From positions 1 through 31,724 of IMG/VR virus record IMGVR_UViG_3300006925_000070: a stretch of 31,724 bases of DNA. One strand, written 5' to 3'. Of this stretch, positions 19,736 through 27,072 are shown in pieces. The stretch's first letter is position 1; every line of letters begins with the position of its first letter. Position numbers and translations under genes: made by a program. The DNA is from a virus. The notes below the pieces were generated by a model. That model made no database searches. It was not told the DNA's origin and was given only the letters and a program-made list of their open reading frames with translations.

Positions 19736-20287
19736 ATGGCGAATACTTTAAACACAGACGTTGCTAAAGAGCTTAATATTACAGCTCGTAGAAATGATAC
19801 TTTTAAAATGCTTTTAGAGGTTAGAAACTCTAGTAATGTATTAGAAAATTTTACAGGAAATAATAGTAATGCTACTGGTCACATATGGCAGGCTAAAATG
19901 AGTATATTAACTACTAGTGGTGATGCTGTTTTAAATATATATAGTGAGCAATGGAGAAATGCATCTGAAGGAGCGACGGCCTCAGACCCTGATGGTGACG
20001 GGGTTAATTACCAGCATCCTTCTGACGCGTTACCCGAAGCGACAACAGTAGGTCATTACACTGGAGGAACAGGCGCAAGTTCAGCTATACATTTAGCAGC
20101 TCAAGATGGTACAGCAGGAACTAAAGTTGCAATACATGTACCATATACTCATATGGATTTTCAGTCAGGAACATACAAGTATGATTTGCAAATAAGAAAG
20201 CAGACAGGTAACGCGCCAGCCACATTAGAATATATAACCTGGCTGTATGGAACATTTACTTTAAAATCTGATATTACGCAGATATAA
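19736..20287 (+). CDS. Cassette 1 adaptor-like protein (183 aa), paralogue of the 26686 and 29139 genes
   Basis: This is one of three related proteins here. Shared features are the start MA...TDVA..LNI..RRNDTF, a Ser/Asn-rich variable middle, and the ending SGTYKYDLQI...WLYGTFTL. The pattern of short beta strands, with a polar 'R-D-T' turn followed by a ligand-free Ig-like sheet, resembles N-terminal domains of baseplate upper/fibre adaptor proteins (BppU_N-like). This copy carries a ~50-residue insertion (NIYSEQWRNASEG...DGDGVNYQHPSD). The gene follows a 24-nt gap and its stop overlaps the next ATG (TAATG at 20285-20289), so the two are probably translationally coupled. The role as the tail attachment point for the following proteins is inferred. 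Confidence 0.62.
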   Translation: MANTLNTDVAKELNITARRNDTFKMLLEVRNSSNVLENFTGNNSNATGHIWQAKMSILTTSGDAVLNIYSEQWRNASEGATASDPDGDGVNYQHPSDALPEATTVGHYTGGTGASSAIHLAAQDGTAGTKVAIHVPYTHMDFQSGTYKYDLQIRKQTGNAPATLEYITWLYGTFTLKSDITQI

Positions 20288-21021
20288 TGGCGCATGAAGT
20301 TAACATAAAAACATCTATTGCAACAGAAACCCTAAAGATAAATTATTATCCAGAGGGTTTTGCTGTTATACCTGACAGCGCTTCACATCAATATATAAAC
20401 ACAACTCCTAACGCTCAAAGCGTAGAAATACAAGACGTAACGTCTTATAGCATAACTAATGTAGACAACAGTGGCAACCTTGTTTTTGATGCGTCTAACG
20501 CTTTAGGAATAACTTTAGGTACTGCACCTTCATCACAATTATTAGAAGGCTTAGATGCTTATAAATATAGTTTTCCTGATTTCAATAATTATGGGGTTGT
20601 AGATGGGGTTGTTTCTGTATTTAGTGAAGATTTAACTACCTTAACAGCTGGAGATATAATATATTTTAAACCTCACGCAACAGGAACTGTTAATATATAT
20701 AACTCTACAATTAAAAAAGCTAATGTATCTAATTTAAATAATGGAGCTTATAATACTTTAATGATATTTTTAAGTTATTCTAATGGAACCTTAAAAGTTT
20801 TACATAAAGGATTTTTTGACTATGAAACAGATAGTGTAAATGTTAGCAACTGGGAAGCAGGAAGAACAATATACTTAGATGAAAATAATAAAATAGATAT
20901 AGTACCAACAACGCAGGCAGAAAACTGGGTTAAGTCTTTAGGGTTTTGCGTTCCAAATAAAGAAAATAAATACAGAGTTTGGTTTGAGCCTGACAGCACA
21001 TACATTAAGTTAACAACATAA
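20287..21021 (+). CDS. Putative tail fibre/attachment protein with EVNI N-terminus (244 aa)
   Basis: The start MAHEVNIKTSIATETLKI resembles the start of the 635-aa fibre (EVNISLKSK...), which also follows an adaptor paralogue by the same TAATG overlap; a common docking peptide is inferred. The body is beta-rich. The C-terminal ~60 residues (AGRTIYLDENNKIDIVPTTQAENWVKSLGF...KYRVWFEPD) have the 'Gr-iYl-dnnkI...vkslGf' pattern common in phage fibre and decoration beta-domains. No enzymatic motif is seen. It is followed 3 nt later by the 1132-aa gene in an ATTATG context. It is likely a structural part of the host-recognition apparatus; the exact role is unknown. Confidence 0.55.
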   Translation: MAHEVNIKTSIATETLKINYYPEGFAVIPDSASHQYINTTPNAQSVEIQDVTSYSITNVDNSGNLVFDASNALGITLGTAPSSQLLEGLDAYKYSFPDFNNYGVVDGVVSVFSEDLTTLTAGDIIYFKPHATGTVNIYNSTIKKANVSNLNNGAYNTLMIFLSYSNGTLKVLHKGFFDYETDSVNVSNWEAGRTIYLDENNKIDIVPTTQAENWVKSLGFCVPNKENKYRVWFEPDSTYIKLTT

Positions 21022-21024
21022 ATT

Positions 21025-24000
21025 ATGGGATATTATCCAAAAATAAGTGGAAACACAGATAGCAGATTAGATAAAAAAACTGGGGTAATGGATGCTTCAT
21101 TTGACGTCTATGTATATCAAAATAGTGGCGCAAATGATAATGCTGAAAGAGCAAACATGATTGTATGTATAGTAAATAATGCTATTGAAGGATCTGGCCC
21201 AGATGCCGATTTAGGAATTGATGAGATTCAAATATATAACCCATCATTTTATGGCGGTATTGTACAAAACGTGTTAGAAGGTACAATTAATACAAACGCT
21301 GATAGCGGATGGATATTAGATCCAGTAGTTTCTGGTATTACCTACATTGGCGCTCCTGAAGGTCAAAATAATATAGCTCAATCTTCAAGTGGCGAAACGT
21401 GGAAGACTGCTGGTGAAGCAAGCCTATGTAATGCTTTTGTAACACATCCAGGTGATAGTTTTGTAGATACAAGCGCAAATAATTTAGGGACCACACCTGC
21501 AAATTACAATATAGTACCTCTTTATTTAGCCCACAATCTCGTTCAAAAAGATGTTAATGGCGATTATGAAGCACCAATACCAGCTAACTCATGGGCTTCT
21601 TTTGTGGTGGCTTATCAGCCCTCTCAAATAGAAACGCTCAGTGGTTATAAATTAAAAATATTTACAAACGCTGGTAATTTTCAATTAGACTTACACGGTA
21701 GTTCTTTTAATGAAGTAATAATGGGTGCAAATGTTGGTTCTATTAGCGGATCTACATTTACACCCACTGGTGTGACTATAAATGATGGTGGAGCATGGAA
21801 AATTGGTAACAACTCAAATGGTTGTTATCCAAGAGCAAAAACACCCGCACTATTAAGGTCTTTGATAGGAGATGATGTTTGCTTAAAGTTAACTGACGTA
21901 AGCTCTAATTTAGGACAGGTTGGATGGAAATGGAAACTATCAAGTAGTGGCTCTAGTCTTACATCAATTGCAAGCAGCTACCCACAAGAAGGGAATATGG
22001 CTTCTGCAGTGGCAGACTCTGGTAATAGTTCTGGTTACGAATGGATTGAAGGTGGTGTTTCTGAATGGGTTGCACCTGAAAACATGGAAGATATGTCTGA
22101 TAACAACTATAGGATAAATGGTAATACTGTTATAGGAATGTCAACGTATAGTCAATATCCTTTAGGTAAAAATTTTAGACTAGAAGATGAAGATGTAGTT
22201 TGGCATAACGGGTCATATTATAGCGCTAGTGGAACTGTAAACTATTCAAAAAGTGACTTTTTTAGAGCCAGAATGTTTTGGTTAAAGTACGAAACAAATC
22301 CTACTAATTACGATAACTCAGCTATTTATAACGAGTTGTTTACTATGTCCGTATCGTGGGGTGTTTACACAAAAATTACTACACCAACTAGTAGGACGCA
22401 GGGAGATACCGAATTAAACGTAACGACTGCGCAGTCATTTGCATCACATGTTCATGGTGCTGGTTACGGACACAAATCTTATAGGCTACTAGATTGGTTA
22501 AGTAACGGAAGTGAGTTTGACCTTACACAACAAGTTACATATAATAACTGGGGTAATGATGCAGCATATGCATTAGAAAGTTATGATTTTGCAGCTGAAG
22601 TAGGAGCAAATACCTCTGGTACTCCTGGTGGTAGATTTGCAATATACTCACCTGCTGGTCATTTAGGAAAAAATCCTTATCAATGGAGTTCTAGTGATTC
22701 AGCTGGAAGTTATAGTAATACAACTTTTACTGCTTTTTCTACAAATGCTGATACCGCACATGCATGGTTAAAATACAATTTGATTATTCGAAAAAGAGCA
22801 GATCTTTTATATGAAAATACTACATGGCCTTGTAAGTTTGATAGAATAACTACTGAGTATCTTTGGGATTTTGATAAAATCTCATACTACTCAAAAGATA
22901 TAGATCGTTGTTGGGATTTAGAAGGTGACTACCCTGGTCTTAAATCAAAGTTATATTGGAACTATGTTGTTGCTCCATCAATATCAAGAATATCTTTAAT
23001 TCCAAAAAATACAGCTACTATAGATAAAGATCAAGGATCTTATATTGCCGATGGTTCACAGCCAGATCTTTTCGATAAAGATTTTTCTGCGCAAATAATT
23101 CCTGAGCCTGTAAGTCAATGGTATCAAAGTCCTAATGAAGGTTATCACGCTATAGATAATGATTCTTCAAATTGGGAAAACAATCAATTTAGCGGTACAA
23201 ACGGAAAAGCTCATTATGATGATAGTTCTAGAAATGCAGTAGTTACTGTTGATAGGGTTGCAGCGTGGCAAGATGTAAACAGTAAAGTTAATACAAGTGC
23301 TGGTACACATAATCCTGTGTATAGAGGCTATGTAGATTCTAACAACAATAGAATACATGAGTTTACTCCTGTTAATACTATTTACAAAATAGAGACTCCT
23401 GCTTTAAGTCCTAATGATAATAATTATTACTCTTTTGGTTCTTTTAGATTTTTTAATCACGGCGATGATGTTGTATATATTCACAGCATGAAAATTGTTA
23501 AAGCAGATAATGACGATGATATTTTTGAAGAGGATTTATTTCAAAACCCCACAGGAGATCCTACGAATCCAGAAGAATTAAATGTAGGGTACAAGCCAAA
23601 TGATTTATCAGCTGATGACGAAAAGATTCACTGGCATATAAGTGAGTGGGGACCCCATGCTGAAAATGAAAATGCGGATCCATGGAGAACTGTAGGGGCT
23701 ACAGCTGCAGGAAATTCAGGTTTGTATACAGAAAAGAAATTTTACACTCCTCACACTTCCTCAACTCAAAATACACCAATAGGAAATTATAGACAAGATA
23801 CTGGTAGTGATGCAAGGTACTGTAGTCCAGTAAGAAAGTGGTTTGATATTAACGCAAACGATAGTAGTCCAAACAGCTCAAATCAGACCAGCTCTGAAGG
23901 CTTTGATAACCTACTTTTTAATGATGATGATACACAAGATAATTATGGTATTGTTGCCCCTACGTTTGAGCAGTTAGGGTGTCCTTCTAATACAGATAAT

Positions 24001-24423
24001 TTTTATAACGGAACAAGGTTTTTTGAAACCTGGAATAACGAACCAACTACAGGAACTGGATCCCAAACTCAATATAATGCTCCTGTTGGTGACAGCTTGT
24101 TTTTAATTAGGTTTAAATTAGAGCCAAAAGGAACTGTTCATGATATAGGAGATTACAGAGCAAAACTTGTAGTTTTTACTTACACACATGAGTATGCAAA
24201 TAGAAAAAAAGTTGCAGCCAATGGCACGCCTACTAATAGCACGCATAATTTTGATAACTGGGAGGGTAGTTCCCCAGAGATAAACTTAAAGCTAGAAGAA
24301 CATCATTTTTATTTTAAAGCATCAGTTGTTCCTGCACCTATTTTACAAGTAATGGATGCGGATGATACTATAGCATTTCCAGATAGTACTGATGTTGATT
24401 TTGGATCAATAAATGTTGGATAA
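21025..24423 (+). CDS. Large multi-Ig-domain putative receptor-binding protein (1132 aa)
   Basis: The protein is Ser/Asn/Thr/Tyr-rich, beta-rich, and has no signal peptide or membrane helix. Several segments look like Hydin/ASPM-type Ig domains: ANSWASFVVAYQPSQ...LKIFTNAGNFQLDLHG near residues 190-230, YYSFGSFRFFNHGDDVVYIHSMKIV near 810, and LFLIRFKLEPKG...GDYRAKLVVF near 1040. The last residues, PILQVMDADDTIAFP...DFGSINVG, look like the opening strand of one more such domain, but the protein stops there. The next ORF, overlapping by one base (TAATG), seems to supply the continuing strands. The size, composition and position after an adaptor gene suggest a surface adhesin; the ligand is unknown. 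Confidence 0.55.
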   Translation: MGYYPKISGNTDSRLDKKTGVMDASFDVYVYQNSGANDNAERANMIVCIVNNAIEGSGPDADLGIDEIQIYNPSFYGGIVQNVLEGTINTNADSGWILDPVVSGITYIGAPEGQNNIAQSSSGETWKTAGEASLCNAFVTHPGDSFVDTSANNLGTTPANYNIVPLYLAHNLVQKDVNGDYEAPIPANSWASFVVAYQPSQIETLSGYKLKIFTNAGNFQLDLHGSSFNEVIMGANVGSISGSTFTPTGVTINDGGAWKIGNNSNGCYPRAKTPALLRSLIGDDVCLKLTDVSSNLGQVGWKWKLSSSGSSLTSIASSYPQEGNMASAVADSGNSSGYEWIEGGVSEWVAPENMEDMSDNNYRINGNTVIGMSTYSQYPLGKNFRLEDEDVVWHNGSYYSASGTVNYSKSDFFRARMFWLKYETNPTNYDNSAIYNELFTMSVSWGVYTKITTPTSRTQGDTELNVTTAQSFASHVHGAGYGHKSYRLLDWLSNGSEFDLTQQVTYNNWGNDAAYALESYDFAAEVGANTSGTPGGRFAIYSPAGHLGKNPYQWSSSDSAGSYSNTTFTAFSTNADTAHAWLKYNLIIRKRADLLYENTTWPCKFDRITTEYLWDFDKISYYSKDIDRCWDLEGDYPGLKSKLYWNYVVAPSISRISLIPKNTATIDKDQGSYIADGSQPDLFDKDFSAQIIPEPVSQWYQSPNEGYHAIDNDSSNWENNQFSGTNGKAHYDDSSRNAVVTVDRVAAWQDVNSKVNTSAGTHNPVYRGYVDSNNNRIHEFTPVNTIYKIETPALSPNDNNYYSFGSFRFFNHGDDVVYIHSMKIVKADNDDDIFEEDLFQNPTGDPTNPEELNVGYKPNDLSADDEKIHWHISEWGPHAENENADPWRTVGATAAGNSGLYTEKKFYTPHTSSTQNTPIGNYRQDTGSDARYCSPVRKWFDINANDSSPNSSNQTSSEGFDNLLFNDDDTQDNYGIVAPTFEQLGCPSNTDNFYNGTRFFETWNNEPTTGTGSQTQYNAPVGDSLFLIRFKLEPKGTVHDIGDYRAKLVVFTYTHEYANRKKVAANGTPTNSTHNFDNWEGSSPEINLKLEEHHFYFKASVVPAPILQVMDADDTIAFPDSTDVDFGSINVG

Positions 24424-25040
24424 TGCCTTTTCCAGTACAAAATGTAAATGGGGAAGATTTAGGGTTTATTCCTGTTCAGGGTAAATTAATTATAGTTAAG
24501 ATAAGAAATGTACACCCTTTAATGGTTCCAGTAATTTCAAATGGATATGTATTAAATGATTTTCCTTATTCAGAAATAGCAGATTTAGGTTCATATGGTG
24601 GTTTAGAATTAGGTTTTACATGTTTACCTGATTCACAAGACTACAGCAACACAGTTAATGTAACAACAAATATAAGTCAAATACCATATCCTGAAGGACC
24701 TTTGTTAAATTTAATGGGCTCTCAAACAACTTCATGGCCTTATAATTGGTCTATGACAAATCATAGGTTTGTAAATAGTTTTAGTTTAAGGAATTATAGT
24801 AACACTGGTGATGAATTTATTTTTGCTGTAACATTTTTTCCAATTAGAAGTAGAACATATAACGCGACATTAGTAATAGAACACCTTCTTCCTGGATCTA
24901 CTTTTGTGCATAAATTTATATTAAATCTTACAGGAATAAGATATGGAAATATAAACGAAATAGATCATACAGAATACCCACAAATGGTTTTTGAAATAAA
25001 CCACGTAGGGTCTAACAACATATTAAAAATAGAAACATAA
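24423..25040 (+). CDS. Ig-like domain protein continuing the upstream adhesin chain (205 aa)
   Basis: The N-terminal QGKLIIVKIRNVHPLMVPVI fits the second and third strands of a Hydin/ASPM Ig domain, whose first strand (DFGSINVG) closes the preceding gene. A second such domain is suggested by FVNSFSLRNYSNTGDEFIFAVTFFP, ending in TFVHKFILNLTGI, the usual 'fvvtF-P...l-G' pattern. It overlaps its neighbours by one base on both sides (TAATG at 24421-24425 and 25038-25042), so it is probably made by termination-reinitiation. No other function is visible. It could be a separate subunit that completes the neighbour's domain, or the product of an ancestral split. Confidence 0.5.
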   Translation: MPFPVQNVNGEDLGFIPVQGKLIIVKIRNVHPLMVPVISNGYVLNDFPYSEIADLGSYGGLELGFTCLPDSQDYSNTVNVTTNISQIPYPEGPLLNLMGSQTTSWPYNWSMTNHRFVNSFSLRNYSNTGDEFIFAVTFFPIRSRTYNATLVIEHLLPGSTFVHKFILNLTGIRYGNINEIDHTEYPQMVFEINHVGSNNILKIET

Positions 25041-25843
25041 TGCCAGATCCAATATTAGAAATATATGACCTTGATAATAGGCGGCTTCAAAATAACACTG
25101 GTGCTATTATTGCAGACAGCATACACATGCCAGAAGAGGTTGATGTAGAAATTGTAACTCATACTTTAAACCTGTATGCAGGATGGAACTTGATTTCAAC
25201 TTATGTAAACGTTGACTCTTTAAGTAATAAATCTCTTAGTAATATATTATACCCATTAGTTAGTAATGGAAACTTAATTATCGCTAAAGACTATCTTGGT
25301 AGTGCCTACCTTCCTGAATGGAATTTTAATGGAATTGGTGACTGGAAAAACGGTCAAGCTTATCAAATTAAATTAAATAATTCACAGACACTTGAAATAA
25401 CAGGAGAAAGAATGGTACACACAACTCCGCAAGGATCTTATTACGGAATGGAGATTGAAATACAAGGAGGTTGGAATTTTATTGGAATACCAACTATCGG
25501 TGTTTATAATCTTGTTGAGGTATTTGATATGATGAGAGTTACCCAAGACACTAACACCAACAACGGCTCTTCATGTAGTCAAGGAGATACGATGTCTATT
25601 GGGCCTGCGAATTTAACTAATTGCGGAAGCGGAGCTATTATTATTATTAAAAATTATTTAGGATCAGCTTATCTTCCTGAATGGAATTTTAATGGGATAG
25701 GTAGTTTGTTGCCTGGACAAGGGTATCAAATAAAAATGTTTGGTCCATCAAGTAACAAGTATAAACTTTTATTTACAGAATCATCAATAAGCAATGAATG
25801 GGTCTTATGGGATGGACAATTTACTGATGAGAATCCGCAATAA
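25040..25843 (+). CDS. Putative adhesin with two GWN/YQIK repeats (267 aa)
   Basis: The N-terminal PDPILEIYDLDN repeats the PILQVMDAD segment that ends the 1132-aa protein. Two tandem domains follow at residues ~46-123 and ~142-245. Each begins AGWNLIS or GGWNFIG, continues with IAKDYLGSAYLPEWNFNGIG or IIKNYLGSAYLPEWNFNGIG, and ends QAYQIK or QGYQIK. I know this pattern from C-terminal regions of secreted proteins of marine Bacteroidetes. The copies share a 23-nt identical run (25310-25332 and 25673-25695). The second copy has an insertion with two Cys (SSCSQGD, LTNCGSG). It is coupled to the previous gene by TAATG. Surface binding is inferred. Confidence 0.55.
   Translation: MPDPILEIYDLDNRRLQNNTGAIIADSIHMPEEVDVEIVTHTLNLYAGWNLISTYVNVDSLSNKSLSNILYPLVSNGNLIIAKDYLGSAYLPEWNFNGIGDWKNGQAYQIKLNNSQTLEITGERMVHTTPQGSYYGMEIEIQGGWNFIGIPTIGVYNLVEVFDMMRVTQDTNTNNGSSCSQGDTMSIGPANLTNCGSGAIIIIKNYLGSAYLPEWNFNGIGSLLPGQGYQIKMFGPSSNKYKLLFTESSISNEWVLWDGQFTDENPQ
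25175..25774 (+). repeat. Tandem GWN/YQIK domain repeat
   Basis: Two protein-level repeats lie at 25175-25408 and ~25463-25774. The core 'YLGSAYLPEWNFNGIG' is identical at the protein level, while flanking codons differ. This implies an old duplication with protein-level constraint, or a core recently homogenised by recombination. Confidence 0.8.
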
Positions 25844-25849
25844 ATCGTT

Positions 25850-26575
25850 ATGACAAAAATAAAATTATTACAAGGAATACTGCCAGGAAATTCTACACCA
25901 CAAGAGTTTGTTGAAAAATTGTATATTAAAAAAAATATAATAGTCCCTGAAAAAGATGAAATAATAATAACGCATACAGACAACAGTTTTAATTTAACTA
26001 TACCTTATAATCAAACAGAATCTATTATAAATAAAATAGATTATCCTAAAAGCTTTATAGATAAAATTCAACCTTTACGTCTTGTCGCCATCTCAGGGGG
26101 TTATGGAGAAGAGGTTTCTTTGCTTGTTAAGCAAATGAACTTAATTAAATTTATTAATTTTTTAGAAGAATATAAGTTAGATATAGAAAGCGACACCCAA
26201 ATAACGCAAAAAAATATAATACAACAAAATGAGGTAGTACAAAAAACAAATAAAAGTATTAATACTTTAATATTAGATTATAGATTTATAAAAAATCAAT
26301 TTTTAAACACTCAAAAATACTATTATAAAACAAAAGATTCTTTAGGTAATACTTGGGGTTCAAGTGAGTCGTTTTATAGAAACCAAATAAAAACAATAAA
26401 TTTTAAAAATGTTATTGATGATACAACGTCAACAAACAAAGATGGTTTTACATTAAATGAAACTTATTATTTATTTTTATCTAATGAAAATAAAGACGTT
26501 AAATTATCATACACAGCGACAAGTAGTTTAGCTTTGAATAAAGGTGTAATAACAATTAATACTTTAAGTTTATAA
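25850..26575 (+). CDS. Unrecognised protein (241 aa), A-rich gene in the first cassette
   Basis: I do not recognise this protein. The N-terminal half is Ile/Lys-rich (NIIVPEKDEIIITHTDNSFNLTIP). The middle (~105-155) is a Gln/Asn/Lys-rich helix (TQKNIIQQNEVVQKTNKSINTL) and the C-terminal ~90 residues are beta-like (YYLFLSNENKDVKLSYTATSS). No Cys cluster, catalytic motif or membrane segment is seen. Codon use is visibly more A-rich than in its neighbours, which may mark later acquisition. It follows the GWN protein by 6 nt (start GTTATG) and precedes a 34-codon ORF. It is probably a structural or accessory part of the host-recognition region; this is inferred only from position. Confidence 0.5.
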   Translation: MTKIKLLQGILPGNSTPQEFVEKLYIKKNIIVPEKDEIIITHTDNSFNLTIPYNQTESIINKIDYPKSFIDKIQPLRLVAISGGYGEEVSLLVKQMNLIKFINFLEEYKLDIESDTQITQKNIIQQNEVVQKTNKSINTLILDYRFIKNQFLNTQKYYYKTKDSLGNTWGSSESFYRNQIKTINFKNVIDDTTSTNKDGFTLNETYYLFLSNENKDVKLSYTATSSLALNKGVITINTLSL

Positions 26576-26576
26576 C

Positions 26577-26681
26577 ATGAAAATAACAACAAAAAATATT
26601 AATGTATCTTTGTATGGTAAAGTTGTTAACAAAAATATAACTACTAAAAAGTCTATAAAAATAAAAACAAGTAAAACATAA
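26577..26681 (+). CDS. Possible 34-aa micro-protein with fibre-N-terminus-like sequence
   Basis: ATG at 26577, TAA at 26679-26681, filling the space between the 241-aa gene (ends 26575) and the second adaptor gene (starts 26686). Its sequence starts MKITTKNINVSLYGKVVNKN and goes on with ITTKKS, a highly basic stretch. It resembles the first ~22 residues of the 635-aa fibre (EVNISLKSKSNPVINITT): an N-[IV]-SL core and a shared NITT. Tight packing supports coding. It could be a free docking peptide or the remnant of a lost fibre gene. Confidence 0.4.
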   Translation: MKITTKNINVSLYGKVVNKNITTKKSIKIKTSKT

Positions 26682-26685
26682 GATT

Positions 26686-27072
26686 ATGGCAAAAGTATCT
26701 GCAGATATAGCTGAAACAGTAGACATTACCCTGAGAAGAGGTGACTCTTTTTATTTAAAAATAGAATTAACTAACGAAGACGGGACTAATTATAATCTTT
26801 ATGATAGTAACGGGGTTTCCGCTATGGATTGTAACTTTGAGGTATACAACAATGATAGGTTAATTTTGGGTTATGCAGCGAAAGAAGCATTGTCACCTAT
26901 GGTTTCTCAAACAATAGCTGTTGATCCTGCCGAATCTACTATAACTATTGATAGTGCTGCGACAAACCAATCATTATATAGTGGAGCGTATAAATATAAA
27001 TTGTATGTAACTGATAATGGTAGTGTTTTTAATACAGTAATGATTGGTAAGTTTAAAGTTATTGACCTGTAA
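26686..27072 (+). CDS. Cassette 2 adaptor-like protein (128 aa)
   Basis: Second member of the three-gene paralogue set: MAKVSADIAETVDITLRRGDSF at the start and SGAYKYKLYVTDNGSVFNTVMIGKFKVIDL at the end. Between them are alternating strands (NLYDSNGVSAMDCNFEVYNND). The length is normal for a single BppU_N-like beta-sandwich. The start is in an ATTATG context (26683-26688). The stop codon overlaps the ATG of the 635-aa fibre gene (TAATG at 27070-27074), the same arrangement as cassette 1. This suggests that adaptor and fibre are made together and assemble as a pair. The adaptor function is inferred from similarity and position. Confidence 0.62.
   Translation: MAKVSADIAETVDITLRRGDSFYLKIELTNEDGTNYNLYDSNGVSAMDCNFEVYNNDRLILGYAAKEALSPMVSQTIAVDPAESTITIDSAATNQSLYSGAYKYKLYVTDNGSVFNTVMIGKFKVIDL

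Noticed and set aside
22430-22760. Diversity-generating retroelement target region in the adhesin genes
   Set aside because: No template repeat, reverse transcriptase or clear adenine-targeted variable repeat is visible in the window.
24411-24425. Programmed -1 frameshift joining the 1132-aa and 205-aa genes
   Set aside because: No X-XXY-YYZ slippery heptamer or obvious downstream hairpin was seen; a TAATG overlap explains coupling more simply.
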